Shown one piece after another: positions 6,392-10,480 of a DNA stretch of 13,468 bases. Location: positions 1-13,468 of the forward strand of contig DCSM01000105.1 in the NCBI GenBank assembly GCA_002325605.1, given 5' to 3'. The notes beneath the pieces are model-generated. The model ran no database searches and was not told the origin of the DNA. It was given only the letters and a program-made list of their open reading frames with translations. This DNA is from Chloroflexaceae bacterium UBA1466 (lineage in GTDB: Bacteria > Chloroflexota > Chloroflexia > Chloroflexales > Chloroflexaceae). How positions within the stretch are numbered: the stretch's first letter is position 1; every line of letters starts with the position of its first letter. The translations under genes and the position numbers were made by a program.

Positions 6392-6423
6392 TTGGGGGCC
6401 ACGGCTTTCGCCGTGACCCCCAA
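6392..6423. repeat. Second GC-rich hairpin in the globin-DUF4388 gap
   Basis: TTGGGGG (6392-6398) pairs with CCCCCAA (6417-6423) and CACGGC (6400-6405) with GCCGTG (6410-6415), with one C/A mismatch and a TTTC loop. It lies 10 bp from the previous hairpin. The two form a double stem-loop just downstream of the globin stop codon on the - strand. The rest of the 6124-6490 gap holds the internal promoter and leader and no gene that I can support. Confidence 0.7.
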
Positions 6424-6490
6424 ATCTTGGAAGCAACGCCTTTAGCCGTGGCCAGAGGGACAAATGCCCCTCTTGTGGAATAAACTACCC

Positions 6491-7042
6491 TTAGGCAATC
6501 CCGGTAAGCAACATGCGAGCCAAGCGTTCAGCGCCAACCAGTTGCGCGAGATGTTTGAGTTGATTATCTTCGAAAGACTGATTGAAAACCGCAACATCGA
6601 GGGCCAAAATCTTGCGGAAGGCGCGGCTGGCTTCGGCTGGTTTGGCACTTTGGGCCGCTACTTTCTCGCCAAACTCCATAATCACATCGAGCATAGCGAG
6701 CGGATAGCGGATGGGTAGCCCAAGTAAAACGTGAGTATTGCCGATCTTGAGTCGTTGTTGGGCATATTGCTCGTCATACTGGCCACTGAAAAGTTGCACA
6801 AACCAGCCATTAAGTGTGGCCTGCATGCGCTCACTGCTTTTGCCTTCCAAAAACTCTGCCGTCTGCTTATTTTGATTGAGCCGTTGGTAAAAAGCCTCGG
6901 TCATCTGGGCCGCGACTTGCTGGGCCTGGGGTGCTAAACTACCTAAAAGCCCTTGCTCTTCGGCGCTTAACCCAATCAGGCTCACTAGCTCTTTCAAAAT
7001 CGCCTCGTCTTTGATCTCCCAACAGGAACGTTCTTTTGCCAT
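6491..7042 (-). CDS. Stand-alone sensor globin (protoglobin domain)
   Basis: This 183-residue protein carries the globin-coupled-sensor/protoglobin signature. AFYQRL lies near residue 50 and RLKIGNTHVLLGLPIRYPLAM near residue 97. The His in the IGxxHVxxGL context (H104) aligns with the proximal haem ligand of HemAT. In known members the haem binds O2, NO or CO and the signal passes to a fused output domain. Here no output domain is fused, so any signal must pass to another protein, plausibly from the neighbouring signalling genes. I chose the ATG at 7042; a TTG at 7105 would add 21 residues that do not look globin-like. The ribosome binding site is weak (GAAAAAAG). The roadblock gene lies about 170 bp upstream on the same strand. 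Confidence 0.85.
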   Translation of the reverse strand: MAKERSCWEIKDEAILKELVSLIGLSAEEQGLLGSLAPQAQQVAAQMTEAFYQRLNQNKQTAEFLEGKSSERMQATLNGWFVQLFSGQYDEQYAQQRLKIGNTHVLLGLPIRYPLAMLDVIMEFGEKVAAQSAKPAEASRAFRKILALDVAVFNQSFEDNQLKHLAQLVGAERLARMLLTGIA

Positions 7043-7106
7043 AAGATTACTTTTTTCTACTAAACTCAAGGCAGGGCCCCAAGTTTCAAGGCTGCTTTTC
7101 CTCAAC

Positions 7107-7127
7107 TTAGGGCAAGCCCTAGGGCTT
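7107..7127. promoter_or_regulatory. Overlapping palindromes upstream of the globin gene
   Basis: TAGGGC (7108-7113), AA and GCCCTA (7116-7121) form one palindrome. AAGCCCTAGGGCTT (7114-7127) forms a second, perfect 14-bp one sharing the middle half-site. Three alternating half-sites about 65-85 bp upstream of the globin ATG suggest a regulator binding site. No matching regulator is known from the window. Confidence 0.4.
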
Positions 7128-7165
7128 AATTAGCAAAGCCTAGATTTAAGAGCCAGACTTGCAAG

Positions 7166-7178
7166 AAGGCTAGGCCTT
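7166..7178. promoter_or_regulatory. Palindrome AAGGCTAGGCCTT between roadblock and globin genes
   Basis: This is a perfect 5-bp inverted repeat around TAG. It resembles the palindrome at 7114-7127 in having AAG at one end, CTT at the other and a CTAGG core. The flanking GCAAG and GC allow a bulged hairpin as an alternative. It may be a second operator half or a weak structure after the roadblock stop. Confidence 0.3.
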
Positions 7179-7211
7179 GCCCGTTCAAAAGTTACCAAAC
7201 ACAATTGGATC

Positions 7212-7583
7212 CTAGATCATCTTCCCAATTTCTTGGGCCGCCCGGCGGGCTTCGAGTAAAACCATGCCCAGATTAGCGCCTTGGCGGATACTAATGGCCA
7301 ACAAATGCTGGTCGCCCGCAGGTAAGACTACAAATTGCCCCCCGTTGGCCCGCAAAACGGTCTCTTCAATCAGGCCAATTTTAAGCTCATTGGCCACGCG
7401 GCGAGTCACGCCCATCATGGTCGCCGCGACTGCGCCCACCCGATCCGCATTGACATCCGCTGCCATCCGGGAGACTAGAACAATGCCATCCATCCCTACT
7501 GCCGCAACCCCGCTAATGTCGGCACCCATGTCAGTGCGGAGGTTGTCTAAAACGACGGTGATCTGTTCTTGTCGTGAAGCCAC
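7212..7583 (-). CDS. Roadblock/LC7 domain protein (CvnB/MglB-like)
   Basis: Roadblock/LC7 proteins are small dimeric partners of Ras-like GTPases; MglB of Myxococcus is a GTPase-activating protein and CvnB belongs to the Streptomyces conservon complexes. The 123-residue product shows the fold: an N-terminal helix (QITVVLDNLRTDM), strand GVAAVGMDGIVLVSRM, helix ADRVGAVAATMMGVTRRVANEL, then strands ETVLRANGGQFVVLPAG and HLLAISIRQGANLGMVLLEARRAAQEI. It fills the whole protein, as usual for the family. The start is GTG at 7583 with AGGA 7 nt upstream. It is probably the first gene of the - strand group leading to globin, DUF4388 and GTPase, and it is the likely direct partner of the GTPase. Confidence 0.9.
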   Translation of the reverse strand: MASRQEQITVVLDNLRTDMGADISGVAAVGMDGIVLVSRMAADVNADRVGAVAATMMGVTRRVANELKIGLIEETVLRANGGQFVVLPAGDQHLLAISIRQGANLGMVLLEARRAAQEIGKMI

Positions 7584-7612
7584 TTAGAATTCCTTTCTTT
7601 GCTAGGAAATTA

Positions 7613-7670
7613 GCGCTGCCAGCCGGCGGAGGCCGGGTTTCTAGCCTGGCTGTTTAGCTTGGCTGGCGCA
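7613..7670. repeat. GC-rich inverted-repeat block upstream of the roadblock gene
   Basis: GCGC and GGCTG segments at 7613-7624 can pair with CAGCC and GCGC segments at the far end (7661-7669, read on the - strand), with a 3-nt bulge. Inner CCGGC/GCCGG and AGCC/GGCT pairs are also possible. On the - strand this would be a structured leader about 30 nt before the roadblock ribosome binding site. The rest of the 7584-7896 gap contains a + strand promoter and a further palindrome. Confidence 0.4.
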
Positions 7671-7697
7671 GAATTAGGTCAGCTTGGGTTAAGATAA

Positions 7698-7726
7698 TTG
7701 CATTCCGTTGCAGAGCGTACTAAAAT
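7698..7726 (+). promoter_or_regulatory. Candidate promoter of the histidine kinase gene
   Basis: TTGCAT (7698-7703), a 17-bp spacer and TAAAAT (7721-7726) form a reasonable housekeeping promoter. The predicted start is near 7733 and the leader about 164 nt. It lies between the divergent roadblock and kinase genes. Confidence 0.55.
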
Positions 7727-7767
7727 AAAAGCAGAAGAGGGGCGTGAACTTGGCAAACAACCTGGAT

Positions 7768-7791
7768 TCAAACTCGCAGAGTTCAGTTTGA
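7768..7791. promoter_or_regulatory. Inverted repeat in the kinase leader
   Basis: TCAAACT (7768-7774) and AGTTTGA (7785-7791) form a 7-bp inverted repeat with 10 bp between. An overlapping AACTC-GCA-GAGTT hairpin (7771-7783) is an alternative fold. The site lies about 40 bp downstream of the predicted kinase transcription start, a place for a repressor site or RNA structure. Confidence 0.35.
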
Positions 7792-7896
7792 GAAGGTAGA
7801 ATAACTCTTGCTCCGCTAAAAGAATTATACCAGAAAAAAGGAGGGGCGCACGCTCATCGCCGGCTTGAAAGCGGTGATTGCCAAGCGCAGATTTCT

Positions 7897-10272
7897 ATGA
7901 ACCGCGTAGCTCTACAGCAGCTTTCCACCCTGGAACTCGTGGAGCGAGTTCTCTCTTTACAGGAAAAGAACGCCGAATTACAACAGAGCAAGGAATTTCT
8001 CATCGCCGTTCAGCAAGGGGAATTTGCCCCCGAACTGCCTGATCTTGAGCCCAAGGATCAAAAGCAGTTGGTTGCAAACTATCGGGATGTCATGGCTTTG
8101 CTCCAAGCGCGCCAGAACGACTTACAAAACCAGCTGCGCCGCACCGCGTTATTGATGCAACTGGCCATTGAATTACGCGAAAACCTCGATTTCAATACCA
8201 TTATGGAGCGGGTTTTGCGTGTGATCTCCGCTAATTTGGATGTGAAAGCAATTAGTATGTTGTTGGTTGGCCCTGATGGCGCTATCGAGCGGGCCAGCAG
8301 CCTCCGCAATGGAAGTGTGCAACAGATGCCCTTGGCTTTGGCGCGGGCCGTGATGGGGCGTGGCTTGGCGGGCTGGGTCTTGCGCCATGGCCGCAGCGTG
8401 GTGCTGGCCGATGTTTCACGGGATAAACGGTGGATTCAATATGCTCAATGGCAACAGACGGGGAGTGTCATTGTCCTCCCGATTCGCCAAGCGCATCATA
8501 ATTTGGGGGTGCTGACAGTTCACCACCCCGACCCGAATCATTTTTCCAATGAAGATTTGCTCTTAATGGAAGGCGTGGTTTCGTTGGCCAGTGTCGCTTT
8601 GGGTTCGGCCCAGCGCTATCTGGAGGAGAGCTATCGGCGCGAGCAGGCTTTGGCCTTACTGGACATGAGCCAGTTTCTTACGGTGGAGCGGTCTTATGAA
8701 GAATTGGCGACGATGTTGCAGCGCAAAAGTACGACGGTTTTTGGCGTAGATTATGGCATGCTCTATTTGCCAATCGCCGAAGGCGCTGACTTAAAACCAA
8801 TTGCCGCGCCACCTGAACTGACGCAAGAGCATAAAAAGGCTTTTCGGCGCGCAACCGCAGCGGCCAAACAGGCTTGGGATGATAAAAAGATCATCAACGA
8901 TGCCATCCACGAGGAAGAAGATGCCTTGACTTGCGTGGCTCTGCCCTTGATCCATAGTAGTCATGCGATTGGAGCGCTTGTCTTAGTTCGTTTAACCAAA
9001 GGAGCCGTCTTTTTTTCGGCGAATACCTGGTCGCTTCTCACCGTTTTTACAAATTTAATCGCGGCAAATTGTGCTAATTCACAATTAGTTACCAAACAAA
9101 AGGATTATCTGGAGAAGCTGGAAGCTTTGATTGAAGAGCGGACGCGCCAATTGCAAAATAGCCGCGATACGATTCGGGTCGTTTTCGACCATTTGCCCGA
9201 AGGGCTCGTCCTCCTTGACCCGCAAGAAGTTCTTTTAGCGGCCAATCATACCTTTTGCTACAGTGTGATTGGGCGGCATCCGCGCACGATTGTAGGGCGC
9301 AGTCTGGCGACTTTATGGGAAGAATTGGAACAACGGGCCGAGATGCACATTGAACTTTTGCCGCCCCCACCGACCAGCACGCGCCGCTTGAACAACAACG
9401 AAGCGGGCAAACGCAGCTTGCGGATTCTGTGTACCGATGCCACGGGGCAGCAAAAATGGTATGAGGTTGTCCGCACGCCGATTGTCAAAGATGCGGGGGA
9501 AATTGAACAATATGTCGAGCGGTGGCGGGATGTCACGCAACAGGAGGAATTGCAACGCCGCCTGTTAATGCACGAACAATTGATTACGCTGGGGCGCATG
9601 ACGGGCAGTGTCATTCACGAAGTCGGGGGGCCCTTGCAGAGTGCGCTGGGTTGTCTGAAGCGCTGTGGGGAAGACCACGCTTTAGCTGAGAAATCCCGTG
9701 AATACTTGACTTTGGCGGGAACCGAGCTTGAGCGCATGGGGCGCACGTTAGAAAGTCTCCGCTACCTTCAGAACCCAACGCAAGCTGATTGGGAATGTGT
9801 CAATCTCAATTGGCTTCTCCAGCAGGTTCAGCACTTCACGAGTCGCCAATTTGCTCGCCACCACATTGCCCTTCAATTTGAGCTTGACCGAAACCTGCCC
9901 AAAATCTATGGCCAAACTGATGCTTTGCGCCAAGTTTTGCTCAATATCTTGCTCAATGCTCAAGATTCAATGCCCAAAGGAGGAACAATTGAGCTTACGA
10001 CTAGCTGGCAGGCCGAGAGTCGCCGCTGTCAAATCACAATCCGCGACACGGGAGTTGGGCTGAATTCGCGCCAACTCACCCATATTTTTGACCCCTTTTT
10101 CTCCGAAAAGGAAACTGGCACAGGGTTGGGCTTGTACTTGACCAAACAGATCGTTGAGCAACACGCGGGCCGCATTTCGGTGCATAGTCGCTTAGATCAG
10201 GGCACGGTGGTGGAGATTATGCTCCCCTGGAACGAAAAGTGTGATGAAAACAGTCAAGATTCTGCGGGTTAA
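7897..10272 (+). CDS. Soluble sensor histidine kinase, GAF-GAF-PAS-HisKA-HATPase
   Basis: The 791-residue product has no membrane segment. Domains in order are an N-terminal coiled coil (about 12-90), GAF 1 (about 95-240), GAF 2 (about 260-400), a linker helix, a PAS-like domain (about 425-550), a HisKA dimerisation helix with H574 in VIHEVGGPL, and a HATPase domain (about 670-786). The HATPase has an N box with N687 (LLNAQDSM), D717 in DTGVGL, and FDPFFSEKETGTGLGL. All kinase boxes look intact. It has no receiver domain and no response regulator lies beside it, so its output is unknown. Being divergent from the roadblock/GTPase genes, it could fill the CvnA kinase-like role of a conservon. 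The ATG at 7897 lacks a good ribosome binding site; a strong purine run (AAAAAAGGAGGGG, 7834-7846) lies about 50 nt upstream with no usable start after it. Confidence 0.9.
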   Translation: MNRVALQQLSTLELVERVLSLQEKNAELQQSKEFLIAVQQGEFAPELPDLEPKDQKQLVANYRDVMALLQARQNDLQNQLRRTALLMQLAIELRENLDFNTIMERVLRVISANLDVKAISMLLVGPDGAIERASSLRNGSVQQMPLALARAVMGRGLAGWVLRHGRSVVLADVSRDKRWIQYAQWQQTGSVIVLPIRQAHHNLGVLTVHHPDPNHFSNEDLLLMEGVVSLASVALGSAQRYLEESYRREQALALLDMSQFLTVERSYEELATMLQRKSTTVFGVDYGMLYLPIAEGADLKPIAAPPELTQEHKKAFRRATAAAKQAWDDKKIINDAIHEEEDALTCVALPLIHSSHAIGALVLVRLTKGAVFFSANTWSLLTVFTNLIAANCANSQLVTKQKDYLEKLEALIEERTRQLQNSRDTIRVVFDHLPEGLVLLDPQEVLLAANHTFCYSVIGRHPRTIVGRSLATLWEELEQRAEMHIELLPPPPTSTRRLNNNEAGKRSLRILCTDATGQQKWYEVVRTPIVKDAGEIEQYVERWRDVTQQEELQRRLLMHEQLITLGRMTGSVIHEVGGPLQSALGCLKRCGEDHALAEKSREYLTLAGTELERMGRTLESLRYLQNPTQADWECVNLNWLLQQVQHFTSRQFARHHIALQFELDRNLPKIYGQTDALRQVLLNILLNAQDSMPKGGTIELTTSWQAESRRCQITIRDTGVGLNSRQLTHIFDPFFSEKETGTGLGLYLTKQIVEQHAGRISVHSRLDQGTVVEIMLPWNEKCDENSQDSAG

Positions 10273-10296
10273 GGCTCAAGGTCTTTTTGGTTGCCT

Positions 10297-10328
10297 CTTC
10301 GCTGCGCGAAGCCTCCTGCGGGCGGAGG
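10297..10328. repeat. Tandem GC-rich hairpins downstream of the kinase gene
   Basis: CTTCGC (10297-10302) pairs with GCGAAG (10306-10311) around TGC. CCTCC (10312-10316) pairs with GGAGG (10324-10328) with a 7-nt loop. Imperfectly complementary flanks (TTTTTGGTTGCC at 10284-10295, GGAACAAAAGG at 10328-10338) could enclose both in a three-way fold. The position 25 bp after the kinase stop suggests a 3' end element. Confidence 0.5.
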
Positions 10329-10347
10329 GAACAAAAGGATAAAAAGC

Positions 10348-10380
10348 AGACCTTTAGGGTTTCTAAAACTCTAAAGGTCT
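10348..10380 (+). terminator. Long hairpin, terminator-like, between kinase and restriction-modification genes
   Basis: AGACCTTTAG (10348-10357) pairs with CTAAAGGTCT (10371-10380). The pairing continues inward through GGTTT/AAACT with one G-U pair, giving a stem of about 15 bp and a 3-nt loop. Only a short T run follows on the + strand (TTG), while five T residues follow 2 nt after the stem on the - strand. Termination of the kinase transcript is plausible but not textbook. The GACCTTT/AAAGGTC arms match the hairpin at 6350-6380. Confidence 0.5.
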
Positions 10381-10429
10381 TTGTGCCTTCTTAGCCTACA
10401 AACCTTTAGGTGAGAGCGCTCCAGCCTTG

Positions 10430-10438
10430 TGTTATCAT
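10430..10438 (+). promoter_or_regulatory. Weak candidate promoter of the restriction-modification gene (extended -10)
   Basis: TGTTATCAT gives a TG, one base, then TATCAT (10433-10438). The predicted start is near 10445, about 36 nt before the ATG. No good -35 hexamer is seen at the right distance, so confidence is low. Confidence 0.3.
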
Positions 10439-10480
10439 CCTCCGCAGAAGCCAGCTCTTTAGGAATAAAAGGAGTCTTTC

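Noticed and set aside
6349..6423. Double hairpin read as intrinsic terminators of the globin transcript
   Set aside because: Neither stem is followed by a T tract on either strand, so they are recorded as structured repeats instead.
7264..7587. 107-codon frame antisense to the roadblock gene
   Set aside because: Thr/Ala/Pro-rich shadow of a strongly supported gene.
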